From JAKALD01 sp963817785 (GTDB taxonomy: Bacteria; Pseudomonadota; Gammaproteobacteria; Burkholderiales; SG8-39): a stretch of 64,000 nucleotides of DNA. The notes below the pieces were generated by a model. The model ran no database searches, was not told the DNA's origin, and worked only from the letters and a program-made list of their open reading frames with translations. The stretch lies in the NCBI GenBank assembly GCA_963817785.1, contig CAWFPL010000008.1, positions 1,240,001 through 1,304,000 on the forward strand, given 5' to 3'. Shown here in pieces: positions 44,965-54,101 of the stretch; the stretch's first letter is position 1, and every line of letters starts with the position of its first letter. Position numbers and translations under genes: made by a program.

Positions 44965-46339
44965 TCCAGAGCGCATAAGCGAGCGCAGACCCCCATTGCT
45001 GATTGTCGAGGACGATCCCGCGTTGCAGACGCAGATGAAGTGGGCGTTCGATCAGCACGAATCCGTGACCGCCGGAGACCGGGAAAGCGCCCTCATTCAG
45101 CTCAGACGCTATCAACCGGCCGTCGTCACCATGGACTTAGGGCTGCCGCCGCGCCCCGATGAACCGTCCGAGGGATTCCAGCTGCTGCAGGACACGCTGG
45201 CCGCCGCCCCGGACACCAAGGTGATTGTTCTCACGGGCCAGAACGACCATGAAAATGCCCTCAAAGCGATCGCCTTGGGCGCGTACGATTTCTACTCAAA
45301 GCCCTTTCAGCCGGAATTGCTCGGATTGATCATCGAGCGCGCCTTCCGGCTGCATGAACTCCAGGCCGAGAACAAGCGCCTCCAATCCAGGCAACGGTCC
45401 AGCCCCTTGAGCGGCATCCTCACGCGGGACCCGCAGATGCTGAAAGTCTGCGGAGTCGTCGAAAAAGTCGCCGCGACAAACGCCACCGTGATGTTTCTCG
45501 GCGAGTCGGGGACCGGCAAGGAAGTTCTGGCACGCGGGGTTCATGAATTATCCGAGCGCAAGAATGCCCGCTTCGTGGCCATCAATTGCGCCGCAATACC
45601 CGAGAATCTGCTCGAAAGCGAATTGTTCGGATACGAGAGGGGGGCATTTACAGGTGCAGCGAAGCAAACGCCTGGGAAGATCGAGATCGCGCACCGCGGC
45701 ACGCTGTTTCTAGACGAGATTGGCGATCTTCCTGCGCCACTTCAAGCCAAGATCCTGCGATTTCTACAAGGGCGAACCATCGAGCGCATCGGCGGCAGAC
45801 AAGAGATTTCTGTGGACGTGCGTGTCGTCTGCGCCACACACCAGGATCTCGCCGGAATGATCAAAGAAGGCCGTTTCCGCGAAGACCTTTACTACCGGCT
45901 GGCTGAGATCGTGGTAAACATTCCGCCTCTGCACGAGCGCAAGGGAGACGCTGCGCTGCTCGCGCACGCATTTGTTCTGCAATACGCAGAAGAGCAGAGA
46001 CGCGGCACCATGACGATGCTGCCAGACGCGGTTGCGGCAATCGAAGCGCATTCGTGGCCTGGTAACGTACGTGAGCTGCAGAACTGCGCCAAGCGGGCAG
46101 TCATCATGGCCGATGGCCCGACATTGCGCGCAGCAGATTTTGGCATTAACCCGGCAAAGCCGGAGGAGGAAATCAAGACTCTCAGGCAAGTACGGGAGGA
46201 CGCTGAAAGAGATGCAGTGCTCCGGGTGTTGTCCCGGGTCAACGGGAACATGAGCCGCGCAGCCGAATTGCTCGGCATCAGCCGGCCGACAATGTACGAC
46301 CTGATCAACCGGTTTGGTCTCAAGGAAACTGAACGATGA
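44945..46339 (+). CDS. prsR: PEP-CTERM-box response regulator, sigma-54 activator
   Basis: NtrC-type activator. The receiver spans residues ~20-135 with LLIVEDDPAL and phosphoacceptor Asp64 (VTMDLGLPP). An AAA+ domain spans ~160-390: Walker A GESGTGKE (~186), the sigma-54 contact loop GAFTGA (~233), and FLDEIGDLP. A Fis-type helix-turn-helix is at the end (NMSRAAELLGISRPTMYDLI). ATG 44945 with GAGGA upstream; the longer frame to 44918 lies inside prsK. Stop and next start overlap (ATGA at 46336). It is expected to drive the sigma-54 promoters found at 13416, 41025 and 58720. Confidence 0.95.
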   Translation: MTAQSHDPERISERRPPLLIVEDDPALQTQMKWAFDQHESVTAGDRESALIQLRRYQPAVVTMDLGLPPRPDEPSEGFQLLQDTLAAAPDTKVIVLTGQNDHENALKAIALGAYDFYSKPFQPELLGLIIERAFRLHELQAENKRLQSRQRSSPLSGILTRDPQMLKVCGVVEKVAATNATVMFLGESGTGKEVLARGVHELSERKNARFVAINCAAIPENLLESELFGYERGAFTGAAKQTPGKIEIAHRGTLFLDEIGDLPAPLQAKILRFLQGRTIERIGGRQEISVDVRVVCATHQDLAGMIKEGRFREDLYYRLAEIVVNIPPLHERKGDAALLAHAFVLQYAEEQRRGTMTMLPDAVAAIEAHSWPGNVRELQNCAKRAVIMADGPTLRAADFGINPAKPEEEIKTLRQVREDAERDAVLRVLSRVNGNMSRAAELLGISRPTMYDLINRFGLKETER

Positions 46340-49155
46340 ACGCGAAGCAATCCATGCCCGGCAACGCCGGGATTGCCACCGCGCGGGGCCGCGCACGGAC
46401 TTGGTGCGCCCCGCTGCTGCTCGCGATCGCGATTTCTATCACCGGCTGCAGCCGCGACGATACGGCGGCGCTGATCGCATCGGCCAAGAAGTACATGGCG
46501 CACGGTGACTACAGCGCCTCGATCATTCAGCTTAAGAATGTCCTGCAGAAGAATCCGAAGAACGCGGAGGCCAGATATCTCCTCGGCCTGTCTTCATTGA
46601 AAAACGGTGACGCCGGCGCCGCGGAAATCGAGCTGAACAAAGCGGTCGAACTCGGCCTTCGCTCCGACGAGGTGCAAGTCGCGCTGGCACGCGCCGAGCT
46701 GGACAAGGGCGAGGCCGACAAGGTCGTTAACCGGTTCGGGTCGAAGACGCTGTCGTCGCCGAAGATGCAGGCAGAGCTTCGCGCCATTGTCGGAATGGCC
46801 CAGCTTGCCCGCAACCGCACGGAGGCTGCACGCAGCGCGTTCACCGAGGCGCTCGCGCTCGATTCCGGCGACATCACCGCGAATCTCGGCTTGGCGAGGA
46901 TTGCCGCTTCGGAGAAGCATCTTACGCAAGCCATGTCGCGGGTGGACACGGCCCTCAGCGCATCCCCCTCCAGTCTGGATGCGCTGATGCTCAAAGGCGC
47001 CCTGCTGGAGGCACAGGGACAGAGCGAGCCAGCTGAAAAAGCCTATAGGGACGCCATCCGGGCTGCACCGCACCAGATTGCGCCACGCCTGAGCCTCATT
47101 GCCGTGCTGGTGAACAACCACCTGCTTGACAAGGCTGCTACTGAGGTCGACGCATTGGAGAAAATAGCTCCCAAGGATCCGCGCACCTTTTATGCCAAGG
47201 CGCTACTTCTGGTTGGAGAACGCAAATTTCCAGCAGCGAAGGAGGCGATCCTTCAGGTGCTCAAAGTGGCGCCAAATCATGTGCCGAGCCTGATGCTCGC
47301 TGGCACGGCGGCGATGGAAACCGGCGCCTATCGCGAAGCAGAAAGCTACTTGCGCAAAGCCGCCTACGATGCGCCGGACGCCGTCGGTCCGAAACGGCTT
47401 CTGGCAACCACTTATCTGCGTATGGGCAAGACGGATCTCGCAATGAGCGAGGTCAAGGAACTGCTCCCGAGGGCCGGCCAGGATCCGGATATTCTCACCC
47501 TTGCCGGCGAAGCCTATCTCGCGAACGGCGACATCGCGGACGCAGCCCGTTATTACGAGCAGGCAAATTCGTTGGCACCCAACAATGCCATCATCCAGAC
47601 GCGTTTGGCTGAGATCTGGCTTGCCGCTGGGGACCGTGATCGGGCCATCAAAGAGCTCGAATCGGCGTCAGCTCGCCATCCCGATCAGTATCAGCCCGAT
47701 GTGGCGCTGATCTCGACGTATCTGAGCCAGCGCCAGCCAGACGCGGCTCTCGACGCTTTAAAGAGCCTCGAGAAAAAACAGCCCAACAATCCGCTCACTT
47801 ACAACTTGCGCGGATTGGCCCTGATGCTTAAGCGCGACTTCCCCAGTGCGCGTTCGAGTTTCGAGCGTGCCTTGCAGCTGCAGCCGATGTACATGCCGGC
47901 GGTGATCAATCTCGCGAACCTCGACCTGCGTGACAAGAACACCGACGCCGCCAAGAAACGCTATGAATCGGTATTGAAGAAAGAGCCGTATAACGAACAG
48001 GCGCTTTTCCGCCTCGCGGTCCTGTTGCGCATTACCGGCGCACAACAAGTGGACATCGAAAAGCTTCTCAAGCAGGCCGTGACTGGTAATCCAAGCTCGC
48101 CGACCGCCCGCGTGGTCCTGATCAATTTCTATCTGACGAGCCGCGACTTCAAGGGCGCCCTCGCGGCGGCGCAGGATGCGCAAGCAGCGCTGCCGAACTC
48201 ACCTTCGATTCTCGAAGCACTCGGCGTCACCCAGATGGCAGCAGGGGAGGCGAAAGCGGCAGTCTCAACATTTGCCCAACTTGCCGGCGTGCTTCCGGAT
48301 TCCCCAGAGCCGCTGGTGCGCCAGGCGCAGGCCTATATGGCGGCCAAACGGCCCGACGACGCGATCCGGTCGCTTCGGGCGGCCCTTTTACTGCAACCGA
48401 ACCTGACGAGCGTCGAGCGCGACATCGCTGCGATTTATGTTTCGACCGGGCGCAGCGATGAGGCGCTGCATGAGGCCAAGACGGTTCAAGCCAAGTACCC
48501 GAACGAGCTCTTTGGCTACGCCCTTGAAGGCGAGATCTACGTAGCGCAAAAGAAGTGGGGCCCCGCGGTACGCGTTTATCGCGACGCAGTGAAGAAATTT
48601 CCTCTCCCCCTGCTCGTGGTACGCGCGCACGAAATCATGGAAGCAGCCGGAGACGGTTCCGAGGCTGACGCGATGGCCAGCACTTGGATCAAGGATCAGC
48701 CGAAGGATGCCGTCGTGCTCGCGTACCTTGCACAGCGCGACCTGGCGATGAAGCGCTATGGTAGCGCCGCAAAGCGGTTACACGAAGCCCTCGAGAGACA
48801 ACCGAACAATTCGGCATTCTTGAATAACCTTGCGTGGGCCATGCACGAGCTCAAGCAGCCGCATGCGCTCCAGTATGCCGAACGGGCCCATGAGCTCGCG
48901 CCAGAGAACGCGGCCATCATGGATACCCTTGGCTGGATACTCGTCGAGGGCGGGCAAAGCGAACGGGGGCTCGACTTGCTAGGGCGCGCCTCGGAGCTTG
49001 CTCCGAACGCATACGATATCCGGCTTCATTTCGCCAAGGCTCTGATCAAGGCAGGACGCAACGGCGCAGCGCGCAAGGAACTTGAGGCGCTTGCCAAGCT
49101 GGACAGCCGCCTTCCGGTCCAGCACGAGGCGGCCGCGCTGCTGTCGGGGCTCTGA
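46336..49155 (+). CDS. prsT: PEP-CTERM system TPR lipoprotein
   Basis: 939 aa outer-membrane or periplasmic lipoprotein. The signal peptide ends in lipobox ISITGC (Cys38). The remainder is about 20 TPR units, e.g. GDYSASIIQLKNVLQKNPKN, AEARYLLGLSSLKNGDAGAA and NNLAWAMHELKQPHALQYAE. Length matches PrsT. It is the fixed partner of PrsK/PrsR and probably scaffolds EPS/PEP-CTERM export or surface assembly. It is coupled to prsR by ATGA, and the next gene starts one base after its stop. Confidence 0.93.
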   Translation: MNAKQSMPGNAGIATARGRARTWCAPLLLAIAISITGCSRDDTAALIASAKKYMAHGDYSASIIQLKNVLQKNPKNAEARYLLGLSSLKNGDAGAAEIELNKAVELGLRSDEVQVALARAELDKGEADKVVNRFGSKTLSSPKMQAELRAIVGMAQLARNRTEAARSAFTEALALDSGDITANLGLARIAASEKHLTQAMSRVDTALSASPSSLDALMLKGALLEAQGQSEPAEKAYRDAIRAAPHQIAPRLSLIAVLVNNHLLDKAATEVDALEKIAPKDPRTFYAKALLLVGERKFPAAKEAILQVLKVAPNHVPSLMLAGTAAMETGAYREAESYLRKAAYDAPDAVGPKRLLATTYLRMGKTDLAMSEVKELLPRAGQDPDILTLAGEAYLANGDIADAARYYEQANSLAPNNAIIQTRLAEIWLAAGDRDRAIKELESASARHPDQYQPDVALISTYLSQRQPDAALDALKSLEKKQPNNPLTYNLRGLALMLKRDFPSARSSFERALQLQPMYMPAVINLANLDLRDKNTDAAKKRYESVLKKEPYNEQALFRLAVLLRITGAQQVDIEKLLKQAVTGNPSSPTARVVLINFYLTSRDFKGALAAAQDAQAALPNSPSILEALGVTQMAAGEAKAAVSTFAQLAGVLPDSPEPLVRQAQAYMAAKRPDDAIRSLRAALLLQPNLTSVERDIAAIYVSTGRSDEALHEAKTVQAKYPNELFGYALEGEIYVAQKKWGPAVRVYRDAVKKFPLPLLVVRAHEIMEAAGDGSEADAMASTWIKDQPKDAVVLAYLAQRDLAMKRYGSAAKRLHEALERQPNNSAFLNNLAWAMHELKQPHALQYAERAHELAPENAAIMDTLGWILVEGGQSERGLDLLGRASELAPNAYDIRLHFAKALIKAGRNGAARKELEALAKLDSRLPVQHEAAALLSGL

Positions 49156-49156
49156 T

Positions 49157-50437
49157 ATGACCACCATCGCAGTCGTCGGACTCGGGTACGTCGGCCTGCC
49201 GTTGGCCGTCGAATTCGGCAAGAAACACCGTACCATCGGGTTCGACCTTTCCGAGCGAAAGGTCAACGCTTACCGGCGGCATGTCGATCCGACCGGAGAG
49301 ATCAGCACCGAGGAACTCAAGGCTGCCTCCGGATTGGAGGTAAGTACGGACCCCTCCGCTTTGCGGGAAGCCGACTTCATCATCGTCGCGGTCCCGACCC
49401 CGGTCGACGACGCCCACAATCCTGACTTCCGGCCGTTGATCAGTGCCAGCACGCTGGTCGGGAAGAGCCTCAAGAGCGGTGCGACGGTCGTATTCGAGTC
49501 GACCGTTTATCCGGGGGCGACCGAGGAAGTCTGCATTCCGGTCATCGAGCAGCATTCCGGAATGCGATGGAAGAAAGACTTCTTCGTGGGCTACTCTCCG
49601 GAACGAATCAACCCCGGGGACAAACAACGCACGCTGACCAAGATCACCAAGGTCGTGGCCGGCGATACGCCGGAGACCCTGGCCCGCGTGGCCGAGATCT
49701 ACGGCAGCGTCGTCGCCGCCGGCGTGCACCGTGCGAGCAGCATCAAGGTTGCCGAAGCGGCAAAGGTTATCGAGAACACGCAGCGCGACCTGAACATCGC
49801 GCTCGTCAATGAGCTCGCGATCATCTTTCACCAGATCGGCATCGACACCCTCGAGGTTCTCGAGGCAGCGGGCACCAAGTGGAACTTCCTGCCCTTTCGC
49901 CCCGGCCTCGTCGGAGGACACTGTATCGGCGTTGATCCCTATTACCTCACTTACAAGGCCGAAACCATCGGCTATCACCCCCAAGTCATCCTGTCCGGCC
50001 GCAAAATCAATGACGGCATGGGTAAGTACGTGGCGGAGCAAACGATCAAGCGGATGATCCTGAGGGGGTTCCTGGTCAACAGGGAGCGCGTGATTGTCCT
50101 CGGGCTGACGTTCAAGGAGAACTGTCCCGACACGCGCAACTCGCGCGTCGTGGATGTCATTCGAGAGTTGCAGTCCTTCGGCGTCGACGTGCTCGTTCAT
50201 GACCCGGTCGCCGACCCCAAGGAGGCGGAACACGAGTATGGCATCCATCTCACCGCCTGGGATGACCTCCCCCCGGCCGCCGCCGTTGTCGCAGCCGTTG
50301 CGCATCGCGAATTCGCGCAGCGGCCGCTCGAGGATTTAGTGGCGAAAATGGCGCCGAACGGCATTTACGTCGACGTAAAAAGCCAGGCCGATGCTGCGGC
50401 GCTAGGCGCGCGCGGGATCGAGGTATGGCGTCTCTGA
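49157..50437 (+). CDS. UDP-N-acetylhexosamine 6-dehydrogenase (WbpO/TviB type)
   Basis: Oxidises C6 of a UDP-sugar, probably UDP-GlcNAc or UDP-GalNAc, to the uronic acid with 2 NAD+. The Rossmann start is IAVVGLGYVGLPLAVEFGKK. The substrate segment has KVAEAAKVIENTQRDLNIAL, GTKWNFLPFRPGLVGG and HCIGVDPYYLTYKA with catalytic Cys256. The C-terminal NAD/UDP domain has VLGLTFKENCPDTRNSRV. 426 aa, normal. KWNFLPF and ENCPDTRNS favour the WbpO/TviB branch over UDP-glucose dehydrogenase. ATG 49157 follows the prsT stop by one base. Confidence 0.92.
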   Translation: MTTIAVVGLGYVGLPLAVEFGKKHRTIGFDLSERKVNAYRRHVDPTGEISTEELKAASGLEVSTDPSALREADFIIVAVPTPVDDAHNPDFRPLISASTLVGKSLKSGATVVFESTVYPGATEEVCIPVIEQHSGMRWKKDFFVGYSPERINPGDKQRTLTKITKVVAGDTPETLARVAEIYGSVVAAGVHRASSIKVAEAAKVIENTQRDLNIALVNELAIIFHQIGIDTLEVLEAAGTKWNFLPFRPGLVGGHCIGVDPYYLTYKAETIGYHPQVILSGRKINDGMGKYVAEQTIKRMILRGFLVNRERVIVLGLTFKENCPDTRNSRVVDVIRELQSFGVDVLVHDPVADPKEAEHEYGIHLTAWDDLPPAAAVVAAVAHREFAQRPLEDLVAKMAPNGIYVDVKSQADAAALGARGIEVWRL

Positions 50438-50447
50438 GGAGGCCGCG

Positions 50448-51506
50448 TTGACCGCGTTCGAGAAAATCCAGTTAAGTCTTCCGAGCAGCAAGCTGACTTG
50501 GCTGGTTACCGGAAGCGCGGGCTTCATCGGCTCGCATCTCGTGGAAGCCCTGCTGCGCCTCGATCAACAGGTCATCGGCCTGGACGACTTCTCCGCCGGA
50601 TATCGGGAAAATCTGCGCCAGGTGGAGAACGCGGTTGGTCCCGACGCCTGGAAGCGGCATCGGTTCATAGAAGGTAGCATCGTGGAGCTCGAGACCTGCC
50701 GGGCAGCCTGCCGTGGTGCGGATATCGTCTTGCACCAAGCCGCGCTGGGATCCGTGCCACGCTCGATTGCGGATCCGCTGGCCACCCACACGGTAAACGT
50801 CACGGGCTTCGTCAACATGTTGGTAGCAGCACGCGAGGCCCGTGTGCGGCGCTTCGTCTACGCCTCCTCCAGCTCGACATATGGCGATCATGAGGTGCTC
50901 CCCAAGGTTGAAGATGTCATCGGCCGCCCGCTGTCCCCCTACGCAGCGAGCAAGTACGCCGATGAGCTGTACGCCGAAGTGTTCGCGCGCTGCTATCGTA
51001 TCGAGACTGTCGGGTTGCGCTACTTCAACGTCTTCGGCGCGCGTCAGGATCCGGAGAGCGCGTATGCCGCCGTTATTCCGCGCTGGGTGCGCGCAATGCT
51101 GCTTGGCGAGGCTGTCGAAATATATGGCGACGGTGAAACTACACGCGACTTCTGTTTTGTGGCCAACGCTGTACAGGCCAACTTGCTTGCGGCCCTGACT
51201 GACGATCCGCAGGCTCTGAACCGAGTCTACAACGTCGCGGTCGGCGATAGCACGTCGCTGAATCAACTGTTTGAAATCTTGCGCTCTTTGCTTGGCGCAG
51301 AGCGGCCCTCGCTGCGGGCTGTTCGGCCTGTCTATCGCCCGTTCCGCGAGGGCGACGTGCGGCACTCGCGTGCGGATACTACGATGGCGCGCCGGCTGCT
51401 CGGCTACGAGCCCACCCACACGATATCGAGCGGGCTGCGCGAGGCATTATCCTGGTACGTAGATCGGTTCAGCACGACGACCGCCGTCGCGCAAGCGGCG
51501 CGGTAG
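50448..51506 (+). CDS. UDP-N-acetylhexosamine 4-epimerase (WbpP/TviC type)
   Basis: Short-chain dehydrogenase epimerase. Residues 18-40 form the NAD loop TGSAGFIGSHLVEALLRLDQ. QVIGLDDFSAG, VLHQAALGSVPRSIADP and the catalytic ASSSSTYGD ... Tyr165-x3-Lys169 (YAASKY) follow. YFNVFGARQDPESAYAAVIP and GDGETTRDFCFV are typical of the WbpP/TviC branch. TTG start with GAGGAGG five bases upstream. With the dehydrogenase it would supply UDP-GalNAcA-type sugars for the EPS. Confidence 0.92.
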   Translation: MTAFEKIQLSLPSSKLTWLVTGSAGFIGSHLVEALLRLDQQVIGLDDFSAGYRENLRQVENAVGPDAWKRHRFIEGSIVELETCRAACRGADIVLHQAALGSVPRSIADPLATHTVNVTGFVNMLVAAREARVRRFVYASSSSTYGDHEVLPKVEDVIGRPLSPYAASKYADELYAEVFARCYRIETVGLRYFNVFGARQDPESAYAAVIPRWVRAMLLGEAVEIYGDGETTRDFCFVANAVQANLLAALTDDPQALNRVYNVAVGDSTSLNQLFEILRSLLGAERPSLRAVRPVYRPFREGDVRHSRADTTMARRLLGYEPTHTISSGLREALSWYVDRFSTTTAVAQAAR

Positions 51507-51555
51507 CGGGCACAACGAACGCCAACCAGACATTCGAGAAGCACCGAGGGTGCAA

Positions 51556-52389
51556 ATGCACGGTGCAAACGCCTTGCGGCACGCAATGCGCGGACGGCGG
51601 GCCACCCGCCATCGATTGAGCTGGTGGGCGCTTTGCTGCTCACTCGCCTTCTTGCTTGGGCGCCCGGCTCTTGCGCCAGCACAATCAGTCGATGTCACGG
51701 CGATCGAGCGGGTTAAACCATCGATCGTCGCGGTCGGAACATTCGAGCGCTTGAGAAACCCCGAGTTCCGCTTCATCGGCACCGGATTCGCGGTGGGGGA
51801 CGGCTCGCTCATCGCGACCAATGAGCACGTAGTGCCCGCCATTCTCGATAGCGAGCGCGAAGAGACGATCGCAGTCGCGATCCGCTTGTCGAGCAGCACC
51901 GTGCAGATAAGGAGCGCTCGTAAAGTAGCCTCTGAACCATCCGCCGACCTGGCGCTTCTGAAGATCGGCGGCCCCCCCTTGCCTCCCTTGCGCCTTGGAA
52001 ACTCGGACCGGGTACGTGAGGGGGAGATCTACTTGTTTACCGGGTTTCCAATCGGCACCGTTCTCGGGCTGATCCCGGCGACGAACCGCGCCATGATTTC
52101 CGCCATCACGCCGATCGTCATCCCTGCAGCCCATGCCGACCAGCTCAATGCGCGTTCGATCCGCCGATTGGCGGCAGGCGCGTACCCAGTGTTCCAGCTC
52201 GATGGCACGGCATATCCCGGCAACAGCGGGAGCCCGCTCTATGATCCGCGATCCCAGGAGGTCATGGGTATCGTGAATATGGTCTTTGTAAAAGGCACCA
52301 AAGAAGCGGCCTTGACCAACCCGAGCGGCATCTCCTACGCCATTCCGGCCCAGGGGCTTAAGGAGCTACTCAGTCGCGTCCCGCAATAG
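51556..52389 (+). CDS. Exported trypsin-like serine protease
   Basis: The signal peptide has WWALCCSLAFLLGRPALAPA then QS. An S1C/HtrA-like catalytic domain without PDZ shows His91 (IATNEHVV), Asp131 (SADLALLKIGG) and Ser224 (GTAYPGNSGSPLYDPRSQEV). ATG 51556 has GAGG upstream; GTG 51550 is also open. Last gene of the EPS block; members of this type recur in PEP-CTERM/EPS loci and may process exported proteins. All three triad residues are present. Confidence 0.87.
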   Translation: MHGANALRHAMRGRRATRHRLSWWALCCSLAFLLGRPALAPAQSVDVTAIERVKPSIVAVGTFERLRNPEFRFIGTGFAVGDGSLIATNEHVVPAILDSEREETIAVAIRLSSSTVQIRSARKVASEPSADLALLKIGGPPLPPLRLGNSDRVREGEIYLFTGFPIGTVLGLIPATNRAMISAITPIVIPAAHADQLNARSIRRLAAGAYPVFQLDGTAYPGNSGSPLYDPRSQEVMGIVNMVFVKGTKEAALTNPSGISYAIPAQGLKELLSRVPQ

Positions 52390-52455
52390 GGGGGCGGCCC
52401 TTCCCTGAGCGCATGAGTGGTAAACGCTTGGCCTACGCTGCGCGGGGGCCTATTA

Positions 52456-52892
52456 GTGGACCGTAACAGTTAAAGTGGAAGTAATGCGACGCGAAGGATC
52501 GAAGTACTTCCACTTCACGGGTTTGGGTTGCTGGTTGTATTGACGGATGTATCGCATGAGTTTTCGCTTGAGGTCTGGCACGGAAGTGAAGACGCCACGG
52601 GCGATCACGTCGCGCTCGATCTTGGCGAACCACAGTTCGACCTGATCGAGCCAGGACGAGTAGGTTGGAGTGAAGTGCAGATGAACATTGGGATGCTCGC
52701 CGAGGAACTGCCCGACCTGTTGGGTCTTGTGCGCCGAGAGGTTGTCGGCGATCACGTGGATCTCCTTGCCCTTGGGCTGATGCACGACGATGTCGGTGAG
52801 GAAGGCGAAGAACTCCGCCGAGGTGTGGCGTGCGGCGGTCTTGCCAAGGACCTCCCCGGTCTTGGTGTTGAAGGCTGCGTACAGCGACAGCG
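52456..52892 (-). pseudogene. IS630 type 2, 3' half only
   Basis: Matches 8770-9206 with a few changes. The frame ends TLTVH and the stop TAA is formed with the flanking TA (52454-52455). The catalytic ADNLSAHKTQQV and SSWLDQVELWFAKIE segments remain, but the 5' half is gone after 52892. Confidence 0.87.
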
Positions 52893-52948
52893 GAGCGTAT
52901 CCGGAATTTCGTGTGTGAGGCATAACATGTTGACCGAGAGGAGCCGTT

Positions 52949-53081
52949 ATGCCAATCAAGAAGCAGAAGAAGCCGGCGCCGCCGGCGATGACGATCAAGC
53001 CGGAAGTACTTGATCAGCTGGTGCAAGGGCCGCTGACGCCGGAGCAGTTCGATTCGATGTTTCGGGGCCTGAAGAAGGCCG
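52949..53081 (+). pseudogene. IS256-family transposase, N-terminal fragment (copy B)
   Basis: MPIKKQKKPAPPAMTIKPEV, then LDQLVQGPLTPEQF and FRGLKKA is a typical IS256 N-terminus with good SD (GAGAGGAG). It joins directly to an internal piece of IS110. The rest of the IS256 middle is deleted; the C-terminal end is at 57416. Confidence 0.72.
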
Positions 53082-53153
53082 AGTCGCTCATCGAGCGGCA
53101 GCGGCTGTTCCCCAAGCCAGGCGCGGCCCTTGCGGCCGAAGAGGTCGGTGGCC
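53082..53153 (-). pseudogene. IS110 copy B, internal fragment left of IS21
   Basis: Identical over ~70 bases to IS110 copy A (6035-6106). It ends at GTGGCC, the left copy of the 6-bp IS21 target duplication, and continues at 56700. Confidence 0.9.
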
Positions 53154-53651
53154 TGTTAACGGGGGTCGAGAACCGCGTGCTGCTGGGGTTTGACGCGCAG
53201 CGCCCCTAAAATCCTTCGCCGCGTAGGTTCGATGAATTTCTGATCGTGCGCTCACCCGCGCAGGGATATCCACGGCGGCGCGCGGGCGGCGATCAAGACG
53301 CACGCGAACGCGTGCCGCGGTGGATATCCCGTCGGCGCGCTGCCCGTTGCCCAATTTGCCCGGTGAGATGGGTTCGACGCCTGAGCGGGCGGCGCAATGC
53401 TCTGAGGTGTTGTACCTTGGGTCTCGAGGCTGTGATGAGCGGCTCGCTCGATCGGCTGGGCCGATCGGCCAAGGCCGCGGGCTCGCGCTATTCTTGAGCG
53501 CAGACGCCGCAAAAACGAAGGCCCGGGCGAGTTCCTGGAAGAACCCCGGGCCTTCTACACGGGCGGCGCACGCGAAGCGCGCGCGCGTCGTCTGCATTGC
53601 CTTTATGCCCGCAATGCACGGCGTTGTCCAGTCCTTGCCTGGAACGCGTGC
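53154..53651. other. Non-coding left arm of the IS21 element
   Basis: 498 bases with no gene. It contains an inverted pair GGGATATCCAC (53263) / GTGGATATCCC (53320) around a GC-rich loop, and a leftward terminator at 53511-53555. Confidence 0.6.
53511..53555 (-). terminator. Leftward intrinsic terminator in IS21 left arm
   Basis: On the minus strand GAAGGCCCGGG, 17-nt loop, CCCGGGCCTTC, then GTTTTT. It faces out of the element to the left, and would also stop antisense transcripts. Confidence 0.7.
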
Positions 53652-54086
53652 ATGGCGGCGGTGCCCGAGGCGTCTCATCGGCTCTACAACTGCCGGCGTT
53701 GCGGCGAGCAGGTGCAGGTGTGCCGGCGCTGCGACCACGGCAACATCTACTGCGCCGGGGGGTGCGCGGCGCTTCGCCGGCGCGAGTCGTTACGCCGCGC
53801 CGGGCAGCGCTACCAGTTGAGCTTCCGCGGGGCGTGCCGCCACGCGGCGCGCCAGCGGACCTGGCGCATGCGCCAAGCCCATAAAGTGACGCATCAGGGT
53901 TCCCCTCGTGCCGCCTTGGCTGCCACAGTGGTGGCTACTTCGCTTGACAGCACAAGGCTGGTACATGATGGCCAAAGTCCGCCGGTTGGATCGCGCACCT
54001 TGCCGGGCGCGGGGCCGCGCTGCAGTTTCTGCGCTCGGGCGCTCTCGGCCTTCGCACGGTTGGGAGCGTTACGCGGCGGACCATAA
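53652..54086 (+). CDS. IS21 passenger protein with Cys-rich zinc-binding motif
   Basis: 144 aa. HRLYNCRRCGEQVQVCRRCD, then GNIYCAGGCAALRRRESLRR holds three CxxC-type pairs, suggesting one or two zinc ribbons. RQAHKVTHQGSPRAALAATV follows, and a fourth pair (CSFC) is near the end. I recall similar short proteins ahead of istA in other proteobacterial IS21 elements, but no function is established to my knowledge. Candidate roles are DNA binding at the element's ends or regulation of transposition. It ends 15 bases before the istA start. Confidence 0.6.
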   Translation: MAAVPEASHRLYNCRRCGEQVQVCRRCDHGNIYCAGGCAALRRRESLRRAGQRYQLSFRGACRHAARQRTWRMRQAHKVTHQGSPRAALAATVVATSLDSTRLVHDGQSPPVGSRTLPGAGPRCSFCARALSAFARLGALRGGP

Positions 54087-54101
54087 AGAGGGCTGCGCGC
54101 C

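Noticed and set aside
49046..50305. Long open frame opposite the UDP-sugar dehydrogenase
   Set aside because: Shadow frame; the + strand protein has every catalytic motif.
41125..52389. Exosortase (EpsH/XrtB) inside the EPS block
   Set aside because: No multi-pass protein with the exosortase Cys/Arg motifs is present; the gene must be elsewhere.
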